Shown: positions 1-8,893, counted from the stretch's first letter. The stretch is 64,000 nucleotides of DNA from Methylobacterium sp. Leaf118 (GCF_920984675.1 NZ_CAKLBV010000001.1:168230-232229), one strand, 5' to 3'. Numbers and translations: made by a program. Notes: generated by a model not told the origin, from the sequence alone.

Positions 1-614
1 ACACCGCCTTTGGGGTGGACGAGACGGGCGTAGTCGAGGGGGCGGAGCTCGGAGCAGTAGGCGGGGGCTGGACGGACCAGGGAAGCAGCCTGGGGCCAAC
101 GCGTGGCGGTCGGGGAGATGAGGGAGGTTGTCACGACGGTCCTCTACTGGGGCCTGTCGCGGGGCAGCACGTCCGCAACTCAGGCCGGGATCAACATGAC
201 GAGGATACGTACGCCGAGGATAAGGTCAATCGGGGGCCTGACCTTCCGTTACGCGGGGCAATACTTGCGGAAGGGGATCGGAAAATCGCGGGGACGAGGG
301 GGTATCGGCCGCCGGTGAGGCACAGGGAGGTAGGCTGTGGCGGTCAGTCGGGGGTGGCGTGGGTAAGGACACATCCTGCCAGGCACGATGCCCTGGTGGC
401 CTTCCCTGGCGGTGGTGGCCGTCCGACGAGGAGAACTGACGCGGGAACGGTCCAGATCTTTTTTCCGCTTCCCGACATTGGCGTAGCCAAGGCCCCATAC
501 CCCGTAACGGAACGTGCGTGATCGGAACGCCACCGGAAGGACCGGATCGACCGTCCTTCACACCGTGCGCGATCCCCCATGGTGGCTTTCTGGACGGCCT
601 GGCACTCTACCGTC
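1..614. other. No convincing gene
   Basis: Several open frames cross this stretch on both strands, but none has a recognisable domain, a ribosome binding site at a sensible start, or natural-looking protein composition. They are rich in Gly, Arg and Pro, as expected for chance frames in GC-rich DNA. I see no repeat, tRNA or strong hairpin here. Confidence 0.5.
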
Positions 615-953
615 ATGAGCACCGCAACCGCCTCCGCGCTCCCCGAGGAGCACCCCGCCGCCCGGTCCGCCCGCGTCCGTCGCGATGCCGCCGACCGCGC
701 CCGACGCTGGCGCGAGACCCAGCGCGAGACCGCCGAGACCGATGCGGCAATCGTGAAGGCCATGCTCGCGGACGTCGACGCCTACATCACCCCCGAGCAC
801 CGTCTCATGGCCAGGAACGAGCGGGTGGACATCGCCTTCGTCGTAGGCCGGGCCGCCTACGAGCTCGGTGGCAGGGAGCGCTTCAAGGAGGCCAAGAAGA
901 GGGTCTTCGACAGGCTGCAGGAGCTCTCACCTGCCCCCAAGCACCACGCCTGA
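615..953 (+). CDS. Hypothetical protein, 112 aa, helical and charged
   Basis: I do not recognise this protein. It begins MSTATASALPEEH and is dominated by Arg, Glu, Asp and Ala, which suggests an all-helical soluble protein without a signal peptide or membrane segment. The frame stays open 12 codons further upstream, but the ATG at 615 gives a more natural N-terminus. It is isolated, with long gene-poor stretches on both sides, and it points toward the 3' end of the metal ATPase gene. Its restrained composition relative to the chance frames nearby supports a real gene. Confidence 0.55.
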   Translation: MSTATASALPEEHPAARSARVRRDAADRARRWRETQRETAETDAAIVKAMLADVDAYITPEHRLMARNERVDIAFVVGRAAYELGGRERFKEAKKRVFDRLQELSPAPKHHA

Positions 954-1370
954 CTGAACGAATCGACGGCGTCTGTTAGGCTGGTGTGATCGGGCGCCAC
1001 CACAAACGGCGAAGGGCCCGACCACCCAGGAGCGCCCCCGTGTCCGGACTGAGCTTCGACTTTAACGTCCGGGATGTGGATCCTAGGTGGATGCCCCGGG
1101 GACTCCTCCCGCACTTGGGAGGGCACCCCCGACGGGTCCCTCGCATCATGGTCGAACGGCGGGTCGCGTCCCGGCACCAAGTCGGACCTGCATCACGACG
1201 CGGGAGTCATCCGCCACCCGTAACATCGCCCCGGCACGATCCAGGAACCAGGGACGCGTCAAGAACGGACGGGCTCCGGGTGGCGCGTACGTTCGGAATG
1301 GGCCGCATCGCCGCGCCATCCCCATCCAAGTGGCCGATCAGCCACCCGGCAAGGTCAGGGACAACCGGTC
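954..1370. other. Intergenic, nothing recognised
   Basis: These 417 bases separate the hypothetical gene from the 3' end of the convergent P-type ATPase gene. Open frames exist but look like chance frames. No clear terminator or repeat was found. Confidence 0.5.
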
Positions 1371-3509
1371 CTAGCGCAGCCTGACCCCCAGCAGCCTCAG
1401 GGCGTTGGCCGTTACCAGGACCGTCGCCCCCGTATCGGCGAGGATGGCCGGCCATAGGCCGGTGATGCCGGCGATGGTCGTGACAAGGAACACCGCCTTC
1501 AGGCCGAGTGCCACACCGATGTTCGTGCGGATGTTCGCCAGCGTCCTGCGGGACAGTTCCACCATCCGCGCCACGTCGGCGACGCGCCCGTGTAGCACCG
1601 CTGCATCGGCTGTCTCCAGCGCGACGTCGGTGCCGCCACCCATCGCGATGCCGACGTCTGCGGCCGCGAGCGCCGGGGCGTCGTTGATGCCGTCCCCGAC
1701 CTTCGCCACGACGGCCCCGGCGGCCTGGAGCTCAAGTACGATCCGCTGCTTGTCCTCGGGCAGCAGTCCCGCCCGTGCCTCGATGCCGAGCATCCCCGCC
1801 ACCGCCTGGGCCGTGCGGGCGTTGTCCCCGGTCAGCATGAGCGACCCGATGCCCTCCGCCGCGAGGCGGTCGATCCCGGCCTTGGCGTCGGACCGGGGCT
1901 CGTCGCGCATGCCCAACAGCCCGGCCAACGCCCCGTTCGCCAGCAGGGCGGCGACCGTTTTACCCTCGCCCTGCAGGGTGGAGATCCGCGCCTCCTGCTC
2001 CGCCTCGAGGGTCACGCGCGCTGCCGCCTCCCGCGGCGATCCGAGGAACAGGTCGAGGCCGCCGACATTGCCGGTGATCCCCTTGCCGCCGAGCGCCTTC
2101 GACCCGAATGCCGGAGGCATCGGTGCGCCGGCTTCCGCGGCCTTGGCAAGCACCGCCTTGGCGAGCGGATGCGAGGAGCCTGCCTCAAGCGCGGCAGCCA
2201 AGGAGAGGACCTCCCGTTCGGACCGGCCGAACGCTAGGACGTCGGTGACCACGGGCTTGCCCTCGGTCAGGGTGCCGGTCTTGTCGAAGGCCACCATGGT
2301 AACGGCGGCCAGCCGCTCCAGGACGGCGCCGCCCTTGATGAGCAGGCCCCGGCGGGCGCCGGCCGAGAGCCCGGCCGCGATGGCGGCGGGCGTCGAGATG
2401 ACCAGGGCGCAGGGGCAGCCGATCAGCAGGATGGCGAGCCCCTTGTAGACCCACTCGTTCCACGAGCACCCGAACAGCAGCGGCGGCAGGATCGCGACGA
2501 GCGTGGCCACCGCGACCACGGCCGGTGTGTAGACCCGTGAGAATCGGTCGATCAGGCGCTCGGTCGGGGCCTTCGCCTCCTGGGCATCCTCCACCAGCCG
2601 CACGACCCGGGCGATGGTGTTGTCCCGCGCCGCCGCGGTCACCCGCACCCGAAGCGCGCCGTCCCCGTTCACGGTCCCGGCGAACACCGCATCGCCCGGT
2701 GCCTTGCGCCGCGGCACGCTCTCGCCGGTGACCGGCGCCTCGTCCACCGCGCTCTCCCCGTCGAGGACGGTCCCGTCCGCCGGGACCCGGTCACCCGGCC
2801 TCACCAGGACGGTCGCCCCGACCCGCAGGCTCGCCGCGGGCACCCGCTCCGTCGATCCGTCGCCCTCCAGCAGGGCCGTGTCCGGCACCAGGCCGGTGAG
2901 GCCGCGGATGCTCGCCCTGGCCCGGCCTGCGGCCACCCCTTCCAGCACCTCGCCAACCAGGAACAGGAAGACGACCGTGGCCGCTTCCTCGGTCGCCCCG
3001 ATGGCGGTCGCGCCGATGGCGGCCACGGACATCAGTGTCTCGATGGAGAACGGCGTCCCGTGCCGGGCGGCTGCGACGGCACGTCGTGCAATCGGCACCA
3101 GGCCGACCGCCATGGCCGCCAGGAAGGCCCAGCGCTCCGTCGCCGGCGCGGCATGGCCGACGGCGAAAGCCAGCACCAGGGCCGCCCCGCAGGCGAACGC
3201 CAGCAGCGCCTTCGGGGCACGCCACCAGACCGGCTCCGGCCGTTCGGCATCCGACACCGCGTCGTCGGCAGGGTCCTCCGCGCCGTAGCCCAGGCTTCGG
3301 ACCGTTTCGGCTATGGCCCGGGCGTCGGTGGCGGGTCCATGCCGCACCGTCAGCGTCTCGGTCGCCACCGAGACCGAGATGTCCTCGATGCCGGGTAGGC
3401 GCCGAACGGCGTTCTCGACCTTGGCGGCGCACGAGGCGCAATCCATCCCCGACACGCGCAGGCGCGTCGGGGGGCTATCGGTTCGGTCCAAGGTCGTCGC
3501 GTCTTTCAT
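1371..3509 (-). CDS. cadA: Zn/Cd/Pb-translocating P1B-type ATPase
   Basis: This is a 712-aa inner-membrane ATPase that exports Zn2+, Cd2+ or Pb2+ from the cytoplasm. It has one N-terminal heavy-metal-associated domain with GMDCASC at residues 21-27. The actuator loop has TGES at 261-264. The membrane metal site is CPC at 365-367, the phosphorylated Asp is D409 in DKTGT, the HP dipeptide is at 447-448, and GDGINDAP starts at 605. K671 and D692, 21 residues apart in the last two helices, match the Lys/Asp pair diagnostic of the ZntA zinc class rather than the copper class. It is divergent from a MerR-family regulator, and its promoter lies in the 62-bp gap between them. Confidence 0.95.
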   Translation of the reverse strand: MKDATTLDRTDSPPTRLRVSGMDCASCAAKVENAVRRLPGIEDISVSVATETLTVRHGPATDARAIAETVRSLGYGAEDPADDAVSDAERPEPVWWRAPKALLAFACGAALVLAFAVGHAAPATERWAFLAAMAVGLVPIARRAVAAARHGTPFSIETLMSVAAIGATAIGATEEAATVVFLFLVGEVLEGVAAGRARASIRGLTGLVPDTALLEGDGSTERVPAASLRVGATVLVRPGDRVPADGTVLDGESAVDEAPVTGESVPRRKAPGDAVFAGTVNGDGALRVRVTAAARDNTIARVVRLVEDAQEAKAPTERLIDRFSRVYTPAVVAVATLVAILPPLLFGCSWNEWVYKGLAILLIGCPCALVISTPAAIAAGLSAGARRGLLIKGGAVLERLAAVTMVAFDKTGTLTEGKPVVTDVLAFGRSEREVLSLAAALEAGSSHPLAKAVLAKAAEAGAPMPPAFGSKALGGKGITGNVGGLDLFLGSPREAAARVTLEAEQEARISTLQGEGKTVAALLANGALAGLLGMRDEPRSDAKAGIDRLAAEGIGSLMLTGDNARTAQAVAGMLGIEARAGLLPEDKQRIVLELQAAGAVVAKVGDGINDAPALAAADVGIAMGGGTDVALETADAAVLHGRVADVARMVELSRRTLANIRTNIGVALGLKAVFLVTTIAGITGLWPAILADTGATVLVTANALRLLGVRLR

Positions 3510-3535
3510 GAGGTGCCTTCCGCAATTCCCCAGGC

Positions 3536-3567
3536 ACCCTACTTCCTCCAGCGACTAGAGGAGCAAG
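3536..3567 (-). promoter_or_regulatory. MerR-type promoter of cadA with operator in a 20-bp spacer
   Basis: On the minus strand a -35 CTTGCT (3562-3567) and a -10 TAGGGT (3536-3541) are separated by exactly 20 bp. MerR-family activators need such an overlong 19-20 bp spacer. The spacer holds an imperfect palindrome whose CTCCTCTA half-site recurs at 4017-4024. The GAGGAG ribosome binding site of the regulator gene (3558-3563) lies inside the operator, so binding could also affect regulator expression. The -10 is about 27 bp from the cadA start. Confidence 0.8.
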
Positions 3568-3571
3568 CGGC

Positions 3572-3994
3572 ATGAAGTCCATCGCCATCGGGGAGTTGTC
3601 GCGCCGCGCCGCGGTGAAGGTCCCCACCATTCGGTTCTACGAGGAACGCGGATTGCTGCCGACGCCGGTGCGTACGGAGGGCAATCGCCGCACCTACGGA
3701 GAGGGCGACGTCCGGACGCTGCGGTTCATCCGGCACGCCCGCGAGCTCGGCTTCGAGATCGAGGATATCCGAACCCTTCTCGACCTGGCCGGACATCCGG
3801 ACCGGCCTTGTGGGGAGGCCGACGCCATCGCCCGGAAACATCTCGCCGACATCGACGACCGGATCGCCCGGCTGACCGGCCTCCGGCGGGAGATGCAGGC
3901 CATGGTCGAGCAGTGCTCGGGCGGCGACGTCGGGGAATGCCGGATCATCGAGGTGCTGGCCGACCACGGCGAGTGTCTCAGCGACCGGCACTGA
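3572..3994 (+). CDS. cadR: MerR-family metal-responsive regulator (CadR/PbrR type)
   Basis: This 140-aa protein has the N-terminal MerR winged helix (IGELSRRAAVKVPTIRFYEE, then EGNRRTYGEGDV), a dimerisation helix, and a C-terminal metal loop. C80, C115 and C123 match in spacing the three ligand cysteines of CadR/PbrR regulators (about 77/112/119), and C135 plus a terminal His add possible ligands. It probably senses Cd2+, Pb2+ or Zn2+ and untwists the promoters of cadA and the CDF gene. The ATG at 3572 follows GAGGAG by 8 nt. Confidence 0.92.
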   Translation: MKSIAIGELSRRAAVKVPTIRFYEERGLLPTPVRTEGNRRTYGEGDVRTLRFIRHARELGFEIEDIRTLLDLAGHPDRPCGEADAIARKHLADIDDRIARLTGLRREMQAMVEQCSGGDVGECRIIEVLADHGECLSDRH

Positions 3995-4012
3995 CCGAGG
4001 CCGAAACGGGCG

Positions 4013-4044
4013 CTTGCTCCTCTAGTGGGTAGAGGAGTTAGGCA
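4013..4044 (+). promoter_or_regulatory. MerR-type promoter of the CDF exporter gene
   Basis: A -35 CTTGCT (4013-4018) and a -10 TAGGCA (4039-4044) flank a 20-bp spacer. The spacer region carries a perfect palindrome, CTCCTCTA (4017-4024) and TAGAGGAG (4030-4037), separated by GTGGG. The -35, the spacer length and the half-site match the cadA promoter about 0.45 kb upstream, so both are likely targets of the MerR regulator encoded between them. Confidence 0.85.
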
Positions 4045-4076
4045 TCAATGCTTGCATCCTCAGACCGGAAGCCGAG

Positions 4077-5051
4077 ATGACGGAACACCACGACCACGCC
4101 GGACACGACCACGCCGGACACGACCATTCCCAAGCCCACGCCGGGCACGCCCACGGCCCCGGGCACAGCCACGCACCGGCGAGCTTCGGGAAGGCGTTCG
4201 CCATCGGCATCGCCCTCAACGTCGGCTTCGTCGTCGTGGAAGCCACCTACGGGGTGCTGGCGAACTCGATGGCCCTGCTGGCCGATGCCGGGCACAACCT
4301 CTCGGACGTCCTCGGACTGGTGGTGGCCTGGGTCGCCATGGTGCTGGCGAAGCGCGCCCCGAGCGCGCGCTACACCTACGGGATGAAGGGCTCGTCGATC
4401 CTGGCGGCCCTGTTCAACGCGGTGTTCCTGCTGGTCGCCGTCGGCGCCATCGCCTGGGAGGCGATCCAGCGCTTCGGCGAGCCAGCCCCGGTCGCCGGCA
4501 AGACCGTGATGGTCGTGGCCGCGGTCGGCATCCTGGTGAACGGCATCACCGCCTGGCTGTTCGCCTCGGGCGCCAAGGGCGACATCAACATCAAGGGCGC
4601 CTTCCTGCACATGGCCGCCGACGCCGCCGTCTCGGCGGGCGTGGTCATCGCCGGCCTCGTCATCCTCTACACCGGGTGGACCTGGCTCGATCCCGTCGTC
4701 AGCCTCGCCATCGTGGCGGTCATCGTCTGGAGCACCTGGGGCCTCCTGCGCGACAGCCTCACGCTGTCCCTCGCCGCCGTCCCGCCGGGCATCGACCCGG
4801 CCGCCGTCCGAAGCCACCTCGAAGGACTGCCGGGCGTCACCGCCCTCCACGACCTGCACATCTGGGCGATGAGCACCACGGAGACATGCCTGACCGCCCA
4901 CCTCATCATGCCGGGCGGCCGTCCCGACGACGCCTTCCTGATGGACGCGGCAGGCGGCATCAAGAAACGGTTCGGCATCGGCCACACCACCCTGCAGGTG
5001 GAGCTGAGCGCGGACAACGCCTGCGCCCTCGCGCCCGACCACGTCGTCTGA
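4077..5051 (+). CDS. czcD: Cation diffusion facilitator, Zn/Co/Cd exporter
   Basis: This 324-aa CDF-family proton antiporter moves Zn2+ and related ions from cytoplasm to periplasm. The first 33 residues are His-rich (HDHAGHDHAGHDHSQAHAGH) and probably a cytoplasmic metal-collecting arm. Six membrane helices follow. The transport site is visible as D70-A-G-H73-N-L-S-D77 in helix 2 and H178-x3-D182 in helix 5, an HD-type site typical of zinc exporters. A C-terminal cytoplasmic ferredoxin-like domain (LHDLHIWAMS) completes the fold. It is driven by the promoter at 4013-4044 and followed after 7 bp by a ZIP-family gene. Confidence 0.93.
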   Translation: MTEHHDHAGHDHAGHDHSQAHAGHAHGPGHSHAPASFGKAFAIGIALNVGFVVVEATYGVLANSMALLADAGHNLSDVLGLVVAWVAMVLAKRAPSARYTYGMKGSSILAALFNAVFLLVAVGAIAWEAIQRFGEPAPVAGKTVMVVAAVGILVNGITAWLFASGAKGDINIKGAFLHMAADAAVSAGVVIAGLVILYTGWTWLDPVVSLAIVAVIVWSTWGLLRDSLTLSLAAVPPGIDPAAVRSHLEGLPGVTALHDLHIWAMSTTETCLTAHLIMPGGRPDDAFLMDAAGGIKKRFGIGHTTLQVELSADNACALAPDHVV

Positions 5052-5058
5052 GAGCGTG

Positions 5059-5745
5059 ATGCAAGCCTGGGCCTACACACTGATCCCCGCGGCGGCGGCC
5101 GTCATCGGCGCCGCGGTCGCGGTCAACCTTCGACCCGGACCCATCCTGGTCAGCGCCATCCAGCACTTCGCGGCGGGCGTGGTCTTCGCCGCGGCGGCCG
5201 GCGAGATCCTGCCGGACCTCAAGCATGCCGGCTCGCCCTTGGCCATGCTGGCAGGCGGCGCGCTCGGCGTCGCGGCGATGCTGCTGGTGAAGACGCTGGG
5301 GAAGCGGGCGAGCGGCCCCGTCGGGCTGATGGCTGTCACGGGCATCGACATCCTCGTCGACGGGCTCGTGCTCGGCATCGCCTTCGCCGCCGGCGCCAAG
5401 GCCGGCATCCTGCTCACGGTCGCCCTCACCATCGAGGTGCTGTTCCTCGGCCTGACGGTCGCGAACGAGCTCGGCGCCGCGGGGACCTCGAAGCGCAAGG
5501 TCGTCGGCATGACCGCCGGCCTCGTCGTCCTGTTGCCGCTGGGGGCGTTGCTGGGAGGACCCGTCGCCACCCTGTCGTCGCCGATCCAGGCCGCCTTCCT
5601 CTCCTTCGGCCTGATCGCCCTGCTGTACCTCGTCACCGAGGAACTCCTGGTCGAGGCGCACGAGACCGAGGACCGTCCCTGGGTGACGGCGATGTTCTTC
5701 GCCGGCTTCCTGCTGCTGCTCATGCTCGACCAGGCCATCGCCTGA
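5059..5745 (+). CDS. ZIP-family metal transporter-like membrane protein
   Basis: This 228-aa protein has about eight membrane helices. The two helices that normally carry the ZIP signatures HNxPEG read GIDILVDGLVLG and TIEVLFLG, so the canonical His residues are replaced by Asp and Glu. The helix pattern and the E/D-rich helix 1-2 segment (HFAAGVVFAAAAGEILPD) support ZIP membership, but metal choice and direction cannot be read from the sequence. It follows the CDF gene after 7 bp and is probably co-transcribed. A GTG directly before the chosen ATG is an alternative start. Confidence 0.75.
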   Translation: MQAWAYTLIPAAAAVIGAAVAVNLRPGPILVSAIQHFAAGVVFAAAAGEILPDLKHAGSPLAMLAGGALGVAAMLLVKTLGKRASGPVGLMAVTGIDILVDGLVLGIAFAAGAKAGILLTVALTIEVLFLGLTVANELGAAGTSKRKVVGMTAGLVVLLPLGALLGGPVATLSSPIQAAFLSFGLIALLYLVTEELLVEAHETEDRPWVTAMFFAGFLLLLMLDQAIA

Positions 5746-5759
5746 GCGGGGGGGAATCG

Positions 5760-6509
5760 ATGGCTTCGCAAGACCCTCAGATCCCACCGGCCGTCGACGG
5801 GGGCCACATCGTGCTCGTCGAGGACGACGACGGCCTGCGCATGCTCGTCACGCGTCTCCTCGGGGAAAGCGGCTACCGCGTCACCGGCTGCAGGAACGCC
5901 ATCGATTTCTGGCGGCACCTGCCTGCCGGTGGCATCGACCTCGTCCTGCTCGACGTGATGCTGCCCGGAACCTCGGGCCTCGACCTGCTCCGGGCGTTGC
6001 GGGCCAGGAGCACGGTACCGGTGATCATGGTCAGCGCCAGAAACGAGGAGGCAGACCGGGTGCTCGGGCTCGAACTCGGCGCCGACGACTACGTCGCCAA
6101 GCCGTTCGGCCGTCCCGAACTCCTGGCCCGGGTCCGTGCCGTGCTCCGCCGCGCCTCCATGGCAGCGTCGTCGCCCTCGACCCCGACATCGGAGGTCCTC
6201 ACGTTCTCGGGGTGGAGGCTCGACATGCGCAGCCGGTCGCTCGTCGATCCCGAGGAGGCGGCCGTCGACCTGTCCGGCGCCGAGTACGACCTCCTTCTCG
6301 TCTTCCTCGAACACCCGGGGCGCGTGCTCGGCCGGGAGACGATCCTCGAACTGTCCCGTGCCAGGCTCGGGTCGCCCACGGACCGAAGCGTCGATACCCT
6401 GGTGAGCCGCCTTAGACGTAAGCTCGAACCGCCCGAGGGCATGCCCCCGGTCATCAAGACCGTGCGCGGGGCCGGCTACATGCTCGCCGCGAAGGTCGAG
6501 CGCGCGTGA
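5760..6509 (+). CDS. OmpR/PhoB-family response regulator
   Basis: This 249-aa protein has an N-terminal receiver domain with the acidic pocket EDDD at 21-24, phosphoacceptor D65 and conserved K114 (YVAKPF). A C-terminal winged-helix DNA-binding domain follows (about 147-246, ending VIKTVRGAGYML). It has a roughly 15-residue extension before the receiver. Its stop overlaps the kinase start by 4 bp, so the two form one operon. Sitting between metal exporters and the czcBA operon, it probably controls metal efflux, as CzcR/CopR-type regulators do; this role is inferred from context. Confidence 0.92.
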   Translation: MASQDPQIPPAVDGGHIVLVEDDDGLRMLVTRLLGESGYRVTGCRNAIDFWRHLPAGGIDLVLLDVMLPGTSGLDLLRALRARSTVPVIMVSARNEEADRVLGLELGADDYVAKPFGRPELLARVRAVLRRASMAASSPSTPTSEVLTFSGWRLDMRSRSLVDPEEAAVDLSGAEYDLLLVFLEHPGRVLGRETILELSRARLGSPTDRSVDTLVSRLRRKLEPPEGMPPVIKTVRGAGYMLAAKVERA

Positions 6510-7834
6510 GGCGCCTCGCACCCTTGGCCCGCAGCCTCGAAGCCCGCACGGTCGCCGTCCTGCTTCTCGCCATCCTCGCCGTCCACGGCGGGGCCCTGCT
6601 TCTCTATCGGCAGTCCGCGACCGCCGCGGCGGACGATGCGTTCGCGCGACAGGTCGCCAATCAGCTTACCCTGGCGCGCGAGGCGGTGCTCCGACGCCCC
6701 CGGACCGAGCGCGACGCGGAGGCGAAGGCCCTGTCGTCCGCGCATTTCGAGCTGGGGTGGTCCGCGACCTCGCCCCTGCGCCAGGACGAGGCCGGCGATC
6801 CGGTGACGTGGTCGCTCAGGTCCCGGATGATCGCATCCGAGCCGAGCCTCGGGCCCGGTCTCGCACTGGCGATGGACGGCGGGGACGAGGCCCTACACCA
6901 GGACGACCTCGGCGGCGCGCTCGCCCTGGCCGACGGAAGCTTCCTGACCTTCCGCTCGGCGCATGGCCCCGGCCTCGCCCGGCTCGGATCGTGGGCCTAC
7001 CTCGCCACCGCGATGGCCATCCTCGTCGGCGTCGCGGCCGTCGTCCTGATGCACCGGATCGCGGGACCGCTGCGCGACCTCACCCGAGCCACGGGGGAGA
7101 TCGGGCACGGCAAGGTCGTTCCTGTGCGGGAAGCCGGCCCGGACGAGACCCGAGGGATCGCCCGGGCCCTCAACGCGATGCAGGACCGCATCCATCGGCT
7201 GGTGACGGAGCGGACCCAGGCCCTGGCGGCCGTCTCCCACGACCTGCGCACCCCCATCGCGCGGCTACGCCTGCGCCTCGACGGCCTGCCCGAGGGCGAC
7301 GAGACCCGGGCGATGGGCTCTGACCTCGACGACATGCAGGCCATGGTCGATTCGACCCTGGCGTACCTCAGGGGCGACGCCGATCCCGAACCGCGCCAGG
7401 TCACGAACGTCGCGAGCGTCCTCATGAGCATCGCCGACGCGTCCTCGGACGCGGGCCGCGACGTTTCCTATGCGGGGCCCGGCCGCGCCCTCGCGACGGT
7501 GCGCCCGGTGGCCCTGAGACGCGCGCTCGACAACGTCGTCGACAACGCCGTGCGTTACGGGACCCGTGCCCGCATCTCGCTCGCGGTGGAGCCGGAGGAA
7601 CTCCTGCTCTCCATCGAGGACGACGGTCCCGGCATCGCGCCCGACGAGGTCTCCCGCGCCTTCGAGCCGTTCACCCGCCTGGAAGCGTCGCGGAACCGAA
7701 ACACCGGCGGCACCGGCCTCGGCCTGACCATCGCGCGTCGGATCGTCGAGGCGGAGCGCGGGGACATCGTCCTATCCAGTCGACCAGAAGGCGGCCTGCG
7801 GGTGCTGATCTCCCTGCCGCGCGCCGGTCGCTGA
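6506..7834 (+). CDS. Sensor histidine kinase
   Basis: This 442-aa membrane kinase has helices at about 15-35 and 163-183 that bracket a roughly 125-residue periplasmic sensor loop. A HAMP linker follows (RIAGPLRDLTRATGEI), then a HisKA domain with H245 in AVSHDLRTPIARL, and an HATPase domain with N-box (DNVVDNAVRYG), DDGPGIAP and GGTGLGLTI. The start is GTG at 6506, in an ATGA-like overlap with the response regulator. It is the partner of that regulator and probably senses periplasmic metal. Confidence 0.92.
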   Translation: MRRLAPLARSLEARTVAVLLLAILAVHGGALLLYRQSATAAADDAFARQVANQLTLAREAVLRRPRTERDAEAKALSSAHFELGWSATSPLRQDEAGDPVTWSLRSRMIASEPSLGPGLALAMDGGDEALHQDDLGGALALADGSFLTFRSAHGPGLARLGSWAYLATAMAILVGVAAVVLMHRIAGPLRDLTRATGEIGHGKVVPVREAGPDETRGIARALNAMQDRIHRLVTERTQALAAVSHDLRTPIARLRLRLDGLPEGDETRAMGSDLDDMQAMVDSTLAYLRGDADPEPRQVTNVASVLMSIADASSDAGRDVSYAGPGRALATVRPVALRRALDNVVDNAVRYGTRARISLAVEPEELLLSIEDDGPGIAPDEVSRAFEPFTRLEASRNRNTGGTGLGLTIARRIVEAERGDIVLSSRPEGGLRVLISLPRAGR

Positions 7835-7933
7835 CACACTTCGTCACGAACCGGGCGTCCGGGTGTCAAACAGGGTCGCTATCTCAGGTGTCGAGGCGGT
7901 CGCAGCGGCCGCCGAGCCCTGGAGACCATCATC

Positions 7934-8191
7934 ATGAAGCGTACCGTCGCCGCCCTTCTCGCCGCCGGCCTGCTGGCGAGCCTCTCGGCTCCCGCCCTCG
8001 CCGCCGAGGACGGGCATGGGAACGCGAACAATCCCGAGCGCTCCGTGCCGAACACCGGCGGCGTCGCGGGTGGCCCGGCCCATCGCGACGACCCGCGCAA
8101 GAGCGAGGCCCGCGAGGTCGGCAAGGACGGCAAGCCGATCCATTCCGACAAGGACGGGCATGCCCACGGTCACTCCCACGACAAGAAGTGA
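7934..8191 (+). CDS. Small exported His-rich protein, 85 aa
   Basis: A clear signal peptide (residues 1-24, ending ALA-AE) is followed by a short hydrophilic mature chain that ends in a His-rich tail (HSDKDGHAHGHSHDKK). There is no known domain. It lies about 100 bp downstream of the sensor kinase in a block of zinc/cobalt efflux genes, so a periplasmic metal-binding or buffering role is plausible. It is one of four such proteins in this block. Confidence 0.75.
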   Translation: MKRTVAALLAAGLLASLSAPALAAEDGHGNANNPERSVPNTGGVAGGPAHRDDPRKSEAREVGKDGKPIHSDKDGHAHGHSHDKK

Positions 8192-8231
8192 GCGGACGTC
8201 GCCGACCTCGCGCGGCCGGGAGGATGCACCG

Positions 8232-8306
8232 ATGCGTATGCTTCCCCTCCTGGTCGCCTTCGCCTTCCTTGCGGTCGGCATCGGCTACGCCCTGGCGGGG
8301 GGATGA
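8232..8306 (+). CDS. Possible 24-aa single-pass membrane peptide
   Basis: A short frame starting at ATG 8232 encodes MRMLPLLVAFAFLAVGIGYA plus LAGG, nearly all of it one hydrophobic helix. A GGGAGG-like ribosome binding site lies about 9 nt upstream. It follows the His-rich protein gene by 40 bp and could be co-transcribed. It is too short for any family assignment, so only the start signal and hydrophobicity argue for it. Confidence 0.35.
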   Translation: MRMLPLLVAFAFLAVGIGYALAGG

Positions 8307-8574
8307 CCTGTCCGCTCCCGCCCGACAGCTTCATGGGACCGTTGTGCCCCCCTCGGTCCCGTGAACCGCCCGCCTCGGCCCCGTGCCGGGGCGGGCACCC
8401 CGCGATCCCCCCGGGCTTACACGGTCGATGAAGGCCGGCTGCACGGTCATGCCGTGATCCGCATGCCGGCGCCATCGAGGATCATCGCCCAAGCAAGCAT
8501 CGCGGATGATCCGGCGACGCACGAATGCCCGTTGCCGAATATTCCCGGGTCCCACCGGGATAATTCGGATCGGT

Positions 8575-8618
8575 TTCCCCTATCGGTACGTTCCTGCGTC
8601 GTCATCGATAGAGGGGAA
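8575..8618. repeat. Inverted repeat upstream of a His-rich protein gene
   Basis: TTCCCCTATCG (8575-8585) and CGATAGAGGGGAA (8606-8618) form a nearly perfect inverted repeat, with 2 extra bases in the second arm, just before the ATG at 8625. The second arm also contains the GAGGGGA ribosome binding site. It could be an operator or an RNA hairpin that masks the start. The rest of the 8307-8624 gap shows no gene. Confidence 0.4.
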
Positions 8619-8624
8619 CCCAAC

Positions 8625-8882
8625 ATGAAGACCAAGTTCGGAGCCATCGCCGCCATCGTCACCTTGGCCCTTTCACCGGTCGCGGCCCTGGCCCAGCATA
8701 TCGACGTCGGCCCGGGCGGCGTGGGCGTCCACGGCGACAGCCACGGCGAGCGCCATGGCGAGGGTCACCGGGATCGCCACGACGACCACCATGAGGTCGT
8801 TCGCGAGCATCACCACCATGACGACCACCATGACGATCATCATGGCGGCGAGCGTCGCACGACGATCATCGAGCGCAACTGA
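8625..8882 (+). CDS. Small exported His/Asp-rich protein, 85 aa
   Basis: A signal peptide (MKTKFGAIAAIVTLALSPVA, then ALAQ) precedes a mature chain of His, Asp, Gly, Glu and Arg with runs such as HDDHHEVVREHHHHDDHHDD. It is a likely periplasmic metal-binding protein of unknown family. The ATG at 8625 is chosen because the signal peptide starts there, although the frame stays open further upstream. A strong hairpin follows at 8894-8928. Confidence 0.75.
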   Translation: MKTKFGAIAAIVTLALSPVAALAQHIDVGPGGVGVHGDSHGERHGEGHRDRHDDHHEVVREHHHHDDHHDDHHGGERRTTIIERN

Positions 8883-8893
8883 TCCCTTCCGGT

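Noticed and set aside
15..561. Overlapping open frames on both strands at the left edge
   Set aside because: Gly/Arg/Pro-rich chance frames, no ribosome binding site or domain, mutually overlapping.
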